Shown here piece by piece: positions 35,786 to 44,772 of a stretch of DNA of 64,000 nt (its first letter is position 1; each line of letters starts with the position of its first letter). A model generated the notes under the pieces. It did not search any database. It saw nothing but the letters and a program-made list of their open reading frames with translations, and was not told the origin of the DNA. The stretch is from Streptomyces cadmiisoli (GTDB lineage Bacteria > Actinomycetota > Actinomycetes > Streptomycetales > Streptomycetaceae): assembly GCF_003261055.1 (NCBI RefSeq), contig NZ_CP030073.1, positions 9,052,001-9,116,000 of the forward strand, read 5' to 3'. The position numbers were made by a program, and so were the translations under genes.

Positions 35786-35797
35786 TTGACTCGTCAA
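35786..35797 (+). promoter_or_regulatory. TTGA-N4-TCAAG element upstream of lipoprotein relic and PIG-L gene
   Basis: TTGACTCGTCAAG with perfect TTGAC/GTCAA arms. It lies at the same distance from a conserved CACGACG-containing leader as the element at 51617, ahead of lipoprotein copy 2, so the promoter region was duplicated with the gene. Confidence 0.6.
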
Positions 35798-35799
35798 GG

Positions 35800-36012
35800 T
35801 TCCGGTACGGTGGGATTCACGACGAAGGCGGCCTCCGTGCACTGATGTGGGCGTGCCGCGGTCGGCTCTGATGCTCGGCTCGAACGGATAACGGCGGTCT
35901 GCGATGGCGCTCGACCCGAAGCGTCTCCGCACGGTTCTCGGACGGCGCCGCTCGGCCTCGCTGGTGCCGGATGCCTGATCGCGATGGCGGTGTCCGCCTG
36001 CCCCTCGCCACG
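35800..36012 (+). pseudogene. 5' relic of duplicated-domain lipoprotein, copy 3
   Basis: The leader (35815-35903) and first codons align with those of copy 2 at 51724: MALDPKRLRTVLGRRRSA against MAMSNDPMRPRTVSRPRRSP. An internal deletion then joins to the signal-peptide region (LVP...LIAMAVSACPSP against MVPTALIAVALSTCTSPQ), frame-shifted, after which similarity stops about 100 bp before the PIG-L gene. Only the promoter, the N-terminus and the lipobox region remain. The surviving promoter may now serve the PIG-L gene. Confidence 0.6.
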
Positions 36013-36119
36013 GGTCGGCGGTCCTCGCCCCACGCCCCGCCGACACCGGCCGCCCCAAGATCGGGGTACGCGCACCGCGCACCCGGACCAAGACGTATTT
36101 CTGCAGGAGGACTGTTTCA

Positions 36120-36953
36120 ATGACTGGCCGGCCCTTGACGCTCATGGCGGTACACGCGCACCCCGATGACGAGGCCACCGGAACCGGAGGGGTTCTCGCG
36201 CGGTACGCGGCGGAGGGTATCCGTACGGTTCTCGTGACGTGTACCGACGGCCGGTGCGGTGACGGACCAGGGGGTGTGAAACCGGGCGATCCCGGACACG
36301 ATCCGGCGGCGGTCGCCTTGATGCGCCGGCACGAACTCAAGGCGAGCTGCGACGTCCTGAAGGTCAGCGATCTGGAGATGCTGGACTATGCCGACTCCGG
36401 AATGACGGGCTGGCCGAGCAACGACGCCCCCGGATCCTTCTGGCAGACCCCCGTGCGGGAAGGCGCGGCCCGACTCGCGGAACTCATGCGGCACTACCGA
36501 CCTGATGTCGTCGTCACCTACGACGAGAACGGCTTCTACGGGCACCCCGACCACATCCAGGCCCACCGCATCACGATGGCGGCGCTGGAGATGACCGCGC
36601 TGGCGCCGAAGGTGTACTGGACCACGATGCCTCGCTCGATCGTGCGGCGGTTCGGCGAGATCATGGGCGATTCTCCTGAGGACATGCCGGAGCTGGATCC
36701 TGCCGAGGCCGCCGCCATGGCCGAGATCGGCCTCCCCGACTCCGAGATCACCACATGGGTGGACACCACCGCGTTCAGTGGTCAGAAGTTCGACGCGTTG
36801 GCCGCGCACGCCAGTCAGGGCGAGAACATCCACTTCCTCAGGATGGGCAAGGAGAACTTCGAAGAGTTGATGGGCACGGAGACCTTCGTCCGTGTCCAGG
36901 ACGCCACCGGCGCCGCCCTGCCCGAGAACGATCTCTTCGCCGGACTGCGCTGA
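36120..36953 (+). CDS. PIG-L family zinc deacetylase (MshB/Mca-like)
   Basis: 277 residues from the ATG at 36120, with AGGAGG at about eight nucleotides. The metal-binding motif HAHPDDE (residues 12-18) and the second motif GHPDHIQAH (about 141-149) are those of the LmbE/PIG-L fold, which removes N-acetyl groups from glucosaminyl compounds or cleaves mycothiol S-conjugates. MshB and Mca act in mycothiol metabolism; many Streptomyces paralogues act in secondary metabolism. It could partner a detoxification route with the monooxygenase and nat, but it is not in their operon. It lies downstream of the TTGA-N4-TCAAG element at 35786 and the lipoprotein relic. Confidence 0.88.
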   Translation: MTGRPLTLMAVHAHPDDEATGTGGVLARYAAEGIRTVLVTCTDGRCGDGPGGVKPGDPGHDPAAVALMRRHELKASCDVLKVSDLEMLDYADSGMTGWPSNDAPGSFWQTPVREGAARLAELMRHYRPDVVVTYDENGFYGHPDHIQAHRITMAALEMTALAPKVYWTTMPRSIVRRFGEIMGDSPEDMPELDPAEAAAMAEIGLPDSEITTWVDTTAFSGQKFDALAAHASQGENIHFLRMGKENFEELMGTETFVRVQDATGAALPENDLFAGLR

Positions 36954-37862
36954 TCCGCCCGCCCGCCCGGCCGGGAAAGCGCATCGACCGCACGCCCGGC
37001 GGGTCGAGTCATGACGGAGGCGGCAGCCACCCGGCCGCCCCCTCCGCTCACTTCTCGGTCGACCGCGACATGTCAGCTCTGACCGTGCCGGTCGGCTTGC
37101 TCACCGCCGAGCCGTCCTTGTGGCCGGTGCGGAGCGCGATCACCTTCACGGTGATCTTCGTGCAGGACGTCGGTGGCGGCGGCGGTGACCTGGTGACAGG
37201 TCAGCGTGCCGGGTTCGCCGCACACACCGGCCAGGGACGGGCCGCCGACCTTCGACGCGGCGGACTTCACGCAGCCCGCCGGCAAGAAGGTCTGCGACCG
37301 CCTCGCCACGACCAACGGCTGGACGCTGTGCGCGCTGACCCGGGGCAGGCCCACACCGTGCTGCTCACCGGCCGGGACCTGACCGCGACGTACACGCTCA
37401 CCCGACGCGACGGACCGCGAGCGCCTCCTCGAGCACGGAGAACTTCGCCGCCACGCCGCCGGAGGTGTTGACCAGCTGGAGGACCTCCGCCTTCGTGTGC
37501 GCGTCAGCCGGAATGTTCAGGCACCGCGAGAAGACTCCGTCCCCGGTGCGCGGCGTGGCCTTTCCGTCGTCGGCGGTGAAGCTCCCGGCCGGCAGGACCG
37601 GGTAGTCGTTCGCGGCGTCGGTGCGGTGGAAGGCGATGGTGTAGGGGCCCGTTGCGTCGTCGCCGACGTCATGGGTGTGCACCAGCGCCCGGTTGGGAGC
37701 CGGGCCGGTCAGCGCGCACTCGCCGTCCGCCAGCTCCGTCGACGTGCACTGTGCGGCGCCGTCCCGGTCGTAGACCGCTGGTTCCTCAGTCGCTGGGGAT
37801 GCGCAGCCGATGTCGCGACGGAACTGGTCGGCCCGTGAGACACCGGCGACTGCGCGATACAC
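36954..37862. pseudogene. scrambled fragments of secreted-protein genes
   Basis: Two opposed pieces carry related text. On the plus strand near 37285-37410: VCDRLATTNGWTLCALT and GQAHTVLLTGRDLTATYTLT. On the minus strand near 37580-37770: CTSTELADGECALTGPAPNR and ALVHTHDVGDDATGPYTIAF. Both look like the same repeated extracellular domain, now head to head with no complete frame. A minus-strand end (TKITVKVIALRTGHKDGSAV) near 37070-37160 may be another piece. I do not know the family. Confidence 0.4.
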
Positions 37863-37905
37863 CGGTCGCTCCCTCAGGTGTGAGCGCGGTACTGCGCTGG
37901 GTTCA

Positions 37906-39111
37906 TCAACCGTTCAGGGCGGCTGTCGGCGGCGTCTTCGAGGCCCGGACAGCCGGGTAGAGGCCGGCGACTGCTCCGATCAGCATGGTCACGCCGATAC
38001 CACCGACGAACACGGTGGGAGGTACCGAGACGGGCCAGCCGTTCGTCACGGCGAACGTGGCGATGACTGCGAACCCCAGGGCCGTCCCGACAAGTCCGCC
38101 CAGCGTGGACAGCAGGAGGGCCTCAACGAGGAACTGTGTGCGGATGTGCCCTCGGGTGGCGCCGAGGGCACGCGACAGACCGATCTCCTTTCGCCGTTCC
38201 AGTACGGAGATGACCATGGTGTTGGCGACACCGATGCCTCCGACGAGCAGCGCGACAAAGCCGAGCCCTACCAGAAGCCCGGTGAACGCGACGTCTGCAG
38301 CGTTCTTTGCCGCCAGCGCATCCGAGGGCCGCGAAACACTCACATTCTCGGGATGTTCCGGGTTCACTGTGCGGGGCAGGAGGTCGCGTACTGCTTCCAC
38401 CTCCTCGTCGGCCGAACGTTCGAAGATGGTGGTCGGTTTGCCGTCCCAGCCGAACCGCTCGAGCGCGATCGCCTCACCGATGAACGCGGAGGTGTCCAGT
38501 TCCGGGGCGAGAGGCAGGGCATCGAGTATCCCGACGACCGTGAACTCGGTGCTGCCGAGCCAGACGCGGCTTCCTGGAGTCACGATACCGAGCCGGTCTG
38601 CGGCGATGCTGCCGAGTGCGACGGTGGGGTAGTTCGCGGTCGCTCTGTTGAGCCATGTTCCCTGGCGCAGTGTGCCGTCGAGGAGGCCGAGGAGGTGGAG
38701 GTCGGCGACCTGCACATCGATGCCACCTGACTTGTCCGGGTCGATGAGCCGGCTCCGGTACACCTTGACGTCGGGCAGCGTGGCGACCGCTCCGGCGCTC
38801 GTCACCCCCGGGATCAGGCGCACCTTGCCGGTGGATCCGGCCGGCAACGTCGTGTCCTGGCCCGTGAGTGACATGCCTGGCTGGACGCTCAGCAGGTTGG
38901 TGCCCAGCGACGCCAGCTCGTTGTCGAGCTTTGCCCTGCTCGAGGTGGTGATGCCCACAACGGCGATCATGGCCGCGATACCGATCGCGATGCCGAGCGC
39001 GGACAGGAGAACCCGGGTGGGCCGGGATCTCAGTCCCGATATGCCCAAGTGACAGATGTCGGAGGGGAGCAGGCGAGACCGGCCTGTCTCGGTCTGGTTG
39101 TCACGACTCAT
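37906..39111 (-). CDS. ABC transporter permease (FtsX/MacB type)
   Basis: 401 residues. TM1 near RVLLSALGIAIGIAAMIAVV; an external MacB-PCD-like domain to about residue 270; then three helices: GLLVGLGFVALLVGGIGVAN, the coupling segment SVLERRKEIGLSRALGATRG, TLGGLVGTALGFAVIATFAV and VGGIGVTMLIGAVAGLYPAV. The arrangement is that of MacB/LolE mechanotransmission permeases, which move substrates on the outer face rather than through the membrane. It overlaps the ATPase gene by 4 bp (ATGA), and the adaptor and lipoprotein genes precede it in the same operon. Confidence 0.9.
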   Translation of the reverse strand: MSRDNQTETGRSRLLPSDICHLGISGLRSRPTRVLLSALGIAIGIAAMIAVVGITTSSRAKLDNELASLGTNLLSVQPGMSLTGQDTTLPAGSTGKVRLIPGVTSAGAVATLPDVKVYRSRLIDPDKSGGIDVQVADLHLLGLLDGTLRQGTWLNRATANYPTVALGSIAADRLGIVTPGSRVWLGSTEFTVVGILDALPLAPELDTSAFIGEAIALERFGWDGKPTTIFERSADEEVEAVRDLLPRTVNPEHPENVSVSRPSDALAAKNAADVAFTGLLVGLGFVALLVGGIGVANTMVISVLERRKEIGLSRALGATRGHIRTQFLVEALLLSTLGGLVGTALGFAVIATFAVTNGWPVSVPPTVFVGGIGVTMLIGAVAGLYPAVRASKTPPTAALNG

Positions 39112-39797
39112 GCCGACGCCGCCTGCTCGTCGTCGACGAGGTGACCGTCGCGAAGGGTGATCCGCCTGGGTATCCGGTCCGCGAGCTGCACGTCATGGGT
39201 GATCACGACGACAGTGGTGCCCGTGGCGTTGAGCTCGTGCAGCAGCTTCATCACGCTCGCGCCGGAGCGCTGGTCGAGATTGCCGGTGGGCTCGTCCGCC
39301 AGCAGCAGCGTCGGATCGGACACCGTCGCCCGAGCGATGGCGACGCGCTGCCGTTCCCCTCCAGACATCTGGTGAGGCTTGTGGTCGAGGCGGTGTCCCA
39401 GTCCGACGCGGGTAAGGCTTGCCACCGCCCTGCGCCGCCTTTGGGCGCGGCGTGTTCCGGTGTAGATGAGGCCGTCCGCGACGTTGTCGAGCGCGCTGAC
39501 CCCGTCCTTGAGATGGAACTGCTGGAAGACGAACCCGATCCGGTACGCGCGCAGCGCCGAGAGTTCCTCGTCGCTCATCGCGTCGACGTCGTGGCCGTCG
39601 ATGGCCATACGTCCGCTCGTGGGCCGGTCGAGAGTGCCGATGATGTTGAGCAGAGTCGACTTGCCCGAGCCGCTCGGGCCGACGATGGCGACGAATTCAC
39701 CGCGAGCGACCGACAGCGACACGTGGTCGACCGCTCGCACCGGTGGATGGCCGTGGTCGCGGACCACCTGATCGAGTTCGATGACGGAATCGCTCAT
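39108..39797 (-). CDS. ABC transporter ATPase (LolD/MacB type)
   Basis: 229 residues. Walker A GPSGSGKST at 40-48, Q-loop region VFQQFHLKDGVSALDNVADG, signature MSGGERQRVAIARATVSDPT, Walker B LLLADEPTGNLD and the H-loop TTVVVITHDVQLADRI. Powers the FtsX-type permease, whose gene it overlaps by 4 bp; its own start overlaps the adaptor stop by 4 bp. The uninterrupted overlaps imply one translationally coupled operon. Confidence 0.93.
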   Translation of the reverse strand: MSDSVIELDQVVRDHGHPPVRAVDHVSLSVARGEFVAIVGPSGSGKSTLLNIIGTLDRPTSGRMAIDGHDVDAMSDEELSALRAYRIGFVFQQFHLKDGVSALDNVADGLIYTGTRRAQRRRRAVASLTRVGLGHRLDHKPHQMSGGERQRVAIARATVSDPTLLLADEPTGNLDQRSGASVMKLLHELNATGTTVVVITHDVQLADRIPRRITLRDGHLVDDEQAASA

Positions 39798-40921
39798 ACT
39801 GTCGGGACCACGACTTTCTGACCTGCGTGAAGTCCGTCGCCGGTCACTTCGACGGAACCGCCGGCGAACAGTCCGGTCTTCACCATGACCGTCCGCGTCG
39901 TACCGGCGTCGCCGGCCACTTCGACGCCGTACCCACCGTCCGGGAGGGCGATGAGTGCGGCGACCGGTACGGCCAACACGTCCTCGCGACTCGCCGTGGG
40001 GAAGTCGACCAGCATCGACACCTCCTGGAGCGTGCCGGCGTCGGCGGGCCGGTCGAGGGTGATGCTCACCGGGACGGTGACCGCCTTCTCCTCACTGTCC
40101 TTCCGTTGCCGGGGCACGCCGACTCCGGAGATGGTGCCGGTCGTTGTTTTGCCGCCGGGCAGGTTCACGGTCACCTTGCCACCCACTTCGGCGACCGTCT
40201 GGTCCGCTGCCTTGAGGTCGACGGTGACGATCTTTTCGAGCCCCGACAGTTTCAGGACGGGCGTACCGGCCGCGACTTCGTCGCCGAGGTGTGCGACGGT
40301 CTCCGCGACGCGCACGTCGCCGGGGGCGAAGACGATCCGCCCACGCTGGATCGAGCCGGTCTCCTTGACGTTGATGGCGTCCTGCCAGTGCAGGATCGCG
40401 ACCGTCGTGTGCCAGTCGAAGTGTGCGTCGGGAGTCCCGGTGAAGTGGCCCAGAGTCTGGAGACCCCGCTCCAGTTGGCGTACGTCCGGCCCGTCGCTCA
40501 TCCCGCTCTCGAACGCCCGCCACACCGGGAGCCGACCGTGCAGCAGCACCAATGGCTCGTTGTCGATCGAGTGCAGCACGCCGCCCAGTCTCACCTTGCT
40601 TCCCGCGTCCGGCAGGCGCGTGATGGTGCCGGAGCGGCCGGCGGTGAGCGGGCTCGCCTCGCTGTAGCTGAGCGACCCGGGCGACGTGATGGTCTCCTGC
40701 AGTGTCTTTCGTTCCACGAGCGCGGTGTTCGCCACTTGTTTCTGCCCGGTCTGCTCGGCAGAGCCGTCCTCGGACAGGATCGTCATCGAGGTCGCGGCCG
40801 CACCGAGGGCGATGCCGGTCACGGCTGCGATCGCCAGTACCCGCTTGCGGCCAAGTCTTCGCGGCTCGGACTCGTGCCCCGGCTCACCTGAGGAGTGCTC
40901 GACCGTCACTTTTTGTAGCAC
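39794..40921 (-). CDS. MacA/HlyD-like adaptor with peptidoglycan-binding domain
   Basis: 375 residues. One membrane anchor (KRVLAIAAVTGIALGAAATS) near residue 25-45, then a beta-barrel/lipoyl-type region: SPLTAGRSGTITRLPDAGSK-VRLGGVLHSIDNEPLVLL. Residues about 145-185 read DVRQLERGLQTLGHFTGTPD-AHFDWHTTVAILHWQ, a PG_binding_1 domain, which would hold the adaptor to the cell wall. The rest is a second barrel and a C-terminal membrane-proximal domain. In Gram-positives such adaptors link MacB-type pumps to the wall. Its start overlaps the end of the small lipoprotein gene by 16 bp. Confidence 0.88.
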   Translation of the reverse strand: MLQKVTVEHSSGEPGHESEPRRLGRKRVLAIAAVTGIALGAAATSMTILSEDGSAEQTGQKQVANTALVERKTLQETITSPGSLSYSEASPLTAGRSGTITRLPDAGSKVRLGGVLHSIDNEPLVLLHGRLPVWRAFESGMSDGPDVRQLERGLQTLGHFTGTPDAHFDWHTTVAILHWQDAINVKETGSIQRGRIVFAPGDVRVAETVAHLGDEVAAGTPVLKLSGLEKIVTVDLKAADQTVAEVGGKVTVNLPGGKTTTGTISGVGVPRQRKDSEEKAVTVPVSITLDRPADAGTLQEVSMLVDFPTASREDVLAVPVAALIALPDGGYGVEVAGDAGTTRTVMVKTGLFAGGSVEVTGDGLHAGQKVVVPTV

Positions 40922-41379
40922 TCCTCGAACGCGTCCTGGGAAACGCCCTCAGGAAACTCGATCTGGGGAGCCTGATTGGCTCCGGGGTCGGTGACCTCGG
41001 CGCCGTTGTCGCGGAAGCACTGGAGCGTCTTGAGATGCTCCTCTTTCAGTTCCTCGGCGGACTTCTTGGAGCGCTCACCAGTGACCTGTGGTGCCTTTCC
41101 GATCTTCTTCCTGCAGGCGTCAGACGCCACCCGGTACGCGTCCTGCCGGTCACCGAAGTCGACCTTTCCGGCTTCCTTCGGAAGGTCGAACCCCTTGTCA
41201 CTCAAACAGGACCGGAACTTGTTCTCCCACTCGTCGTACCGCTGGTCGAACGTGCCGGATTTTGAACCAGATGCCGACGAGCCCGCCTCATCAGCATTCT
41301 CGCAACCGGCCAGCAAGCCAGCGAGTGCGAACGTCGCCAGTGCGAGACCGGTTCGAGGGAGATGGAGCGCGCTGATCAT
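40906..41379 (-). CDS. small cysteine-containing lipoprotein at head of MacAB-like operon
   Basis: 157 residues from the ATG at 41379. The lipobox ALAGLLAGC gives Cys26. The mature part is charged and helical with three or four spaced cysteines (KFRSCLSDKGFDLP, SDACRKKIG, LQCFRDNGAEV, FEECYKK), the pattern of a conserved actinomycete lipoprotein that sits next to MacA-like adaptors. It could sense or hold the substrate. A longer reading from 41448 lacks a signal sequence at its start and was not used. The last 16 bp overlap the adaptor gene. Confidence 0.78.
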   Translation of the reverse strand: MISALHLPRTGLALATFALAGLLAGCENADEAGSSASGSKSGTFDQRYDEWENKFRSCLSDKGFDLPKEAGKVDFGDRQDAYRVASDACRKKIGKAPQVTGERSKKSAEELKEEHLKTLQCFRDNGAEVTDPGANQAPQIEFPEGVSQDAFEECYKK

Positions 41380-41430
41380 GGCAGTTTCACTTTCGGTGGC
41401 TGGGGCCGCCAGGCGATCGGGCGGGATGAC

Positions 41431-41458
41431 GGGCGGAGCAACGGACAACGCTCCGCCC
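41431..41458 (-). terminator. hairpin between kinase gene and ABC operon
   Basis: GGGCGGAGC/GCTCCGCCC, perfect 9-bp stem, 10-nt loop. It lies about 195 bp past the kinase stop and 52 bp before the lipoprotein start, so it either ends the regulator transcript or is a leader element of the transport operon. Confidence 0.55.
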
Positions 41459-41653
41459 CCGAGGCCGGTACGCCTCCGGGGTGCATGTCAGCCACCGTGC
41501 CTGGTGCGGGCGTCCGTACCGCCGCGGTCGTGCATCCATGACCGCTCTGCTGTGTATCGGTTGTGTGTCAGCCCTCGGTCGCAGCAGCCCGGGTCCCTGT
41601 TCGTGGCCGAGGTGAGCGATGCGCGGGTGCGCTCGGGGAGCCTCGGGCAGACG

Positions 41654-42916
41654 TCAGCCCTGTGGGCCGATCTCGCTGCGCAGCCGGAGTGTGGCGATCG
41701 CCCCGCCTTCCGGGGCGTTGGTGAACGCAAGAGCGGCGCCGATCACGCGTGCCTGGCCGGTGGCGATGGTCAGGCCCAGACCGTGCCCCTGGCCGCGTTC
41801 GGCCGCACCGGTGCGGAACCGCTGCGGTCCCTCTGCCAGCAACTCGTCCGGGAAGCCGGGGCCGTGGTCGCGTACGACGATCGATGCACCGTTCACCGTG
41901 ACATCGACCGGAGCGCGTCCGTGGCGATGGGCGTTGGAGACGAGGTTGGAGATGATCCGGTCGAGGCGGCGCGGATCGGTGTCGGCGACCGGATCGCCGA
42001 TCACCGTCAGGCGGGCCTGGACCCCCGTACGGGCCACGGATTCCTCGACGAGCCGGCCCAACGGCACCGAGGCGCGGTCGGCCCGCTCCGCGCCCGAGTC
42101 GAGCCGGGAGATCTCCAGCAGGTCCTCCACCAGTTCGCGCAGCACTTGGACCCGGTCCCTGACCAGTGCGGTGGCCTCGCCGTCCGGGAGCAGGTCGGTG
42201 GAGACGACAAGGCCCATCAGCGGGGTGCGCAACTCATGGGCAACATCCGCAGTGAAGCGCTGCTCACTCAGCAGCCGGTCCCGCAGAGCGTCGGCCATCG
42301 AGTCGAGGGTGACGGAGATCTCGGTGATCTCGTCGCCGCCGCGGCCATCCACCATCGTGCGGGCTTCCAGGTCGCCGTCAGCAATACGTCGCGCGGTCCG
42401 AGCCACCTTCCGCAGTCGTCGGTGGGGCAGCTCTGCGGCCAGCACCGCCAGGGGCACGACTACCGCGAGCACGGCCAGCGAGGCCGCGACGATGTTGCGG
42501 TCCAGGGCCTGCAAGCTCCGCATCTCGGACCCCATGTCGACCCGCACGGCGAGGATGCGGCCGTCGACCGGCTGCACCGCCCACATCCAGGGAATCTCGG
42601 ACCGGCGGTCGTCGTACCAGGTTCTGTGCTGCCCGGTGCTGACCGCCTGCTGGAGCAGCGCGGGCGGAATCTGTGCGGGGTCCGCATCGGTCGGCGTTGC
42701 GCCCGTGCGGCTGTAATCGTCCAGCGCGGACACCAGGGCGGAGAAGGCCCGGTCCCTCCCCAGGCCCATGAGCCGCTCCGAAGTGCTCCGGTGGACCAGT
42801 ACACCGACGGTCGTGGCAACGGCACAGGACGCCAAGGCCACCAGCGCGGCGATCTTCCAGCGCAGCGACCTCCAGTTCGACAACCCGCGATTCCGCCGGG
42901 CCACGGCCCGCCCCAT
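41654..42916 (-). CDS. sensor histidine kinase
   Basis: 420 residues from the ATG at 42916, one base after the response-regulator stop. TM1 is KIAALVALASCAVATTVGVL, an external sensor loop of about 115 residues follows, then TM2 SLAVLAVVVPLAVLAAELPH, HAMP, the H-box FTADVAHELRTPLMGLVVST, the N-box IISNLVSNAHRHGRAPVDVT, and GPGFPDE / GQGHGLGLTIATGQA G-boxes. A typical group IIIA/OmpR-type sensor kinase. It is translationally coupled to the regulator and probably controls the downstream lipoprotein-adaptor-ABC operon. Confidence 0.92.
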   Translation of the reverse strand: MGRAVARRNRGLSNWRSLRWKIAALVALASCAVATTVGVLVHRSTSERLMGLGRDRAFSALVSALDDYSRTGATPTDADPAQIPPALLQQAVSTGQHRTWYDDRRSEIPWMWAVQPVDGRILAVRVDMGSEMRSLQALDRNIVAASLAVLAVVVPLAVLAAELPHRRLRKVARTARRIADGDLEARTMVDGRGGDEITEISVTLDSMADALRDRLLSEQRFTADVAHELRTPLMGLVVSTDLLPDGEATALVRDRVQVLRELVEDLLEISRLDSGAERADRASVPLGRLVEESVARTGVQARLTVIGDPVADTDPRRLDRIISNLVSNAHRHGRAPVDVTVNGASIVVRDHGPGFPDELLAEGPQRFRTGAAERGQGHGLGLTIATGQARVIGAALAFTNAPEGGAIATLRLRSEIGPQG

Positions 42917-42917
42917 C

Positions 42918-43646
42918 TCAGTGCCGGAACTTGTAGCCGAAGCCGCGGACCGTCTCGATCCGGTCGTGGCCGATCTTCTTACGCAACCGCTGCACACACA
43001 GGTCGACCACACGGCTGTCACCCTCCCAGCCGTAGTCCCAGACACCGCGCAGCAACGTCTGCCGGCTCAACACGATCCCCGGATTCGCCGCGAACTCCAG
43101 CAGCAGACGCAACTCGGTGGGAGCCAGCGCCACCAGCTCACCGGCGCGACGCACCTCCAGCCCTCGGGTGTCGACGGACACATCACCGAACACCAAACGG
43201 GTGCTGGTACCGCGAGCGGGCTCCGGAGCGTGATTCGTGCCGGGGGAGAAGGAAGCCCGACGCAGCAGCGAACGGATCCTGGCGACCAGCACGGAGGTAT
43301 CGACAGGTTTGACGACGTAGTCATCAGCCCCTGCCTCCAGGCCCGCGACCACGTCCAGGGCGTCACCACGCGCGGACATCATCAGGATCGGGGCCAGGCT
43401 CCACTCACGGACCCTCCGGCACAGCCCGATCCCGTCCAGCCCCGGCAGCATCACGTCGAGCAGCAGCAGATCGTGTCCCCGCTCCCGGAACAGTTCGAGA
43501 CCGGTCAGACCGTCATTCGCCGTGCTCACACGGTAGCCGTAGCGATCCAGTGCCATCGCCACCGCCTTGCGGATCACTGCATCGTCCTCGACGAGAAGAA
43601 CCGTGACAGGAGTGGCCGGCCTGCTACCGACACCAGAAACCAACAT
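42918..43646 (-). CDS. OmpR-family response regulator (CseB-like)
   Basis: 242 residues from the ATG at 43646. Receiver domain with acidic pair (LLVEDDAVIRKAVAMALDRY), phospho-acceptor Asp64 (LLLLDVMLPGLDGIGLCRRV) and Lys in ADDYVVKPVDTSVLVARIRS. The C-terminal winged helix reads APTELRLLLEFAANPGIVLS, VWDYGWEGDSRVVDLCVQRL and RKKIGHDRIETVRGFGYKF. The receiver closely resembles CseB, but the usual sigma-E neighbours are absent. A GGGGAG sequence sits too close to this ATG; the TTG one codon later or the GTG at 43667 are alternative starts. Confidence 0.9.
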   Translation of the reverse strand: MLVSGVGSRPATPVTVLLVEDDAVIRKAVAMALDRYGYRVSTANDGLTGLELFRERGHDLLLLDVMLPGLDGIGLCRRVREWSLAPILMMSARGDALDVVAGLEAGADDYVVKPVDTSVLVARIRSLLRRASFSPGTNHAPEPARGTSTRLVFGDVSVDTRGLEVRRAGELVALAPTELRLLLEFAANPGIVLSRQTLLRGVWDYGWEGDSRVVDLCVQRLRKKIGHDRIETVRGFGYKFRH

Positions 43647-43667
43647 CACTCCCCAACCGTGACGCAC

Positions 43668-44772
43668 GCGCTAGTGACACATGACAATACAAGGAGACCC
43701 CTCGGCGCTTCCTGCGCGTTCCGACACTGTCATGGCCGCCGACGCCGGTGTGACCTGCGCTGGGCCTTCGGGTCGACGACGTGGTGGCCGTCAACGACAC
43801 CGACCGCACCGTGGTCCGGCTGATTCGATGCGATGTCATCGCTCACGTCTCTCCGTCGGTGCATGCCGACGGCGCTCCGCTCCAGTGAGAGCTGGGCCAC
43901 CACCCCTGCGGGGCCGATACTCCGGAGGGCGCGCTTGAGCCGCCGCCTACGACCAGGACGGTTTCGGCATCACGCTGTGGGCCTCTTGCGAGTCGGCTGC
44001 CGCGCCGGACGATGCGGCAGCCCGGTACGCGCAAGCACCACTCCGGCGCCATGGCCATGTGTCGCCGACGGACGGCCGGCCCCGGATGTCGGTCCGTGAA
44101 ACCCGCCCGGCGGCTCGACCCGGTACTCGCCCTTCTTCTCCGCCCAAAGTCCACGACCGACAAGGTGAACGACGTCATCTACGCCGGACATCCCGATGTC
44201 CGTGTCGGGCTGATAGGGCTGCATCACTCCGAGGTAACCGATCCGGTCACAGCACCAGCACGTGTGACCGGGACGTCGGGCCGGCGGCGGCCGAGTCGGG
44301 CGGTGTCCGCTGCTCGACCTGGTCGACGGCCGGCGCCCACCGGTAACCGATGGCGGTCGGTCCGGTCGGCCACATACCGGCACACCACCGTGTCGACGGG
44401 CAGCCACTCTGCGGAGTCCAGGTCGTCCTTCTGCCGGTTCGACCGCGCGGTCACCGCCGCCAGCGCCCTGCTGATCACCTGGAGCGTGCGCGTCCCGCTC
44501 CCGCCGATCCGGCGGCCGGTTGAAGGCCCTCGGGTCCACGCTTCGGCCTGCAGCTCGGCCGCGGCCCGGCGAGCGGGCCGCGGCCGAGAAGCCCGTCGGC
44601 CGCGGCGTCCCGGGCGAGGTGAAGGGTGACGTCCCGGGGCCCGGTCACGCCGTTGCCCGCGTCAGTACTCCTGAAGTGCGTCCCAGGGCTCCCGTGCGAC
44701 ATCCGGGCCCGGCCGCGCAGTGGCACGACAACCCACGACTTCCGCGCGCTGTTCTCGGCGGTAGGCGGCGAT
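43668..44772. other. decayed region, no supportable gene
   Basis: A minus-strand piece near 44090-44145 reads GEYRVEPPGGFH, like the second cupin motif of the lipoprotein-type cupin at 17346, and nearby MISRALAAVTARSNRQKDDL is weakly protein-like. No frame can be assembled. Confidence 0.4.

Noticed and set aside
41619..42716. Plus-strand open frame opposite the histidine kinase
   Set aside because: Ser/Arg/Thr-rich shadow; the kinase boxes are on the minus strand.
43950..44480. Possible cupin gene on the minus strand
   Set aside because: Only one motif-like piece (GEYRVEPPGGFH) is readable; no frame or second motif.
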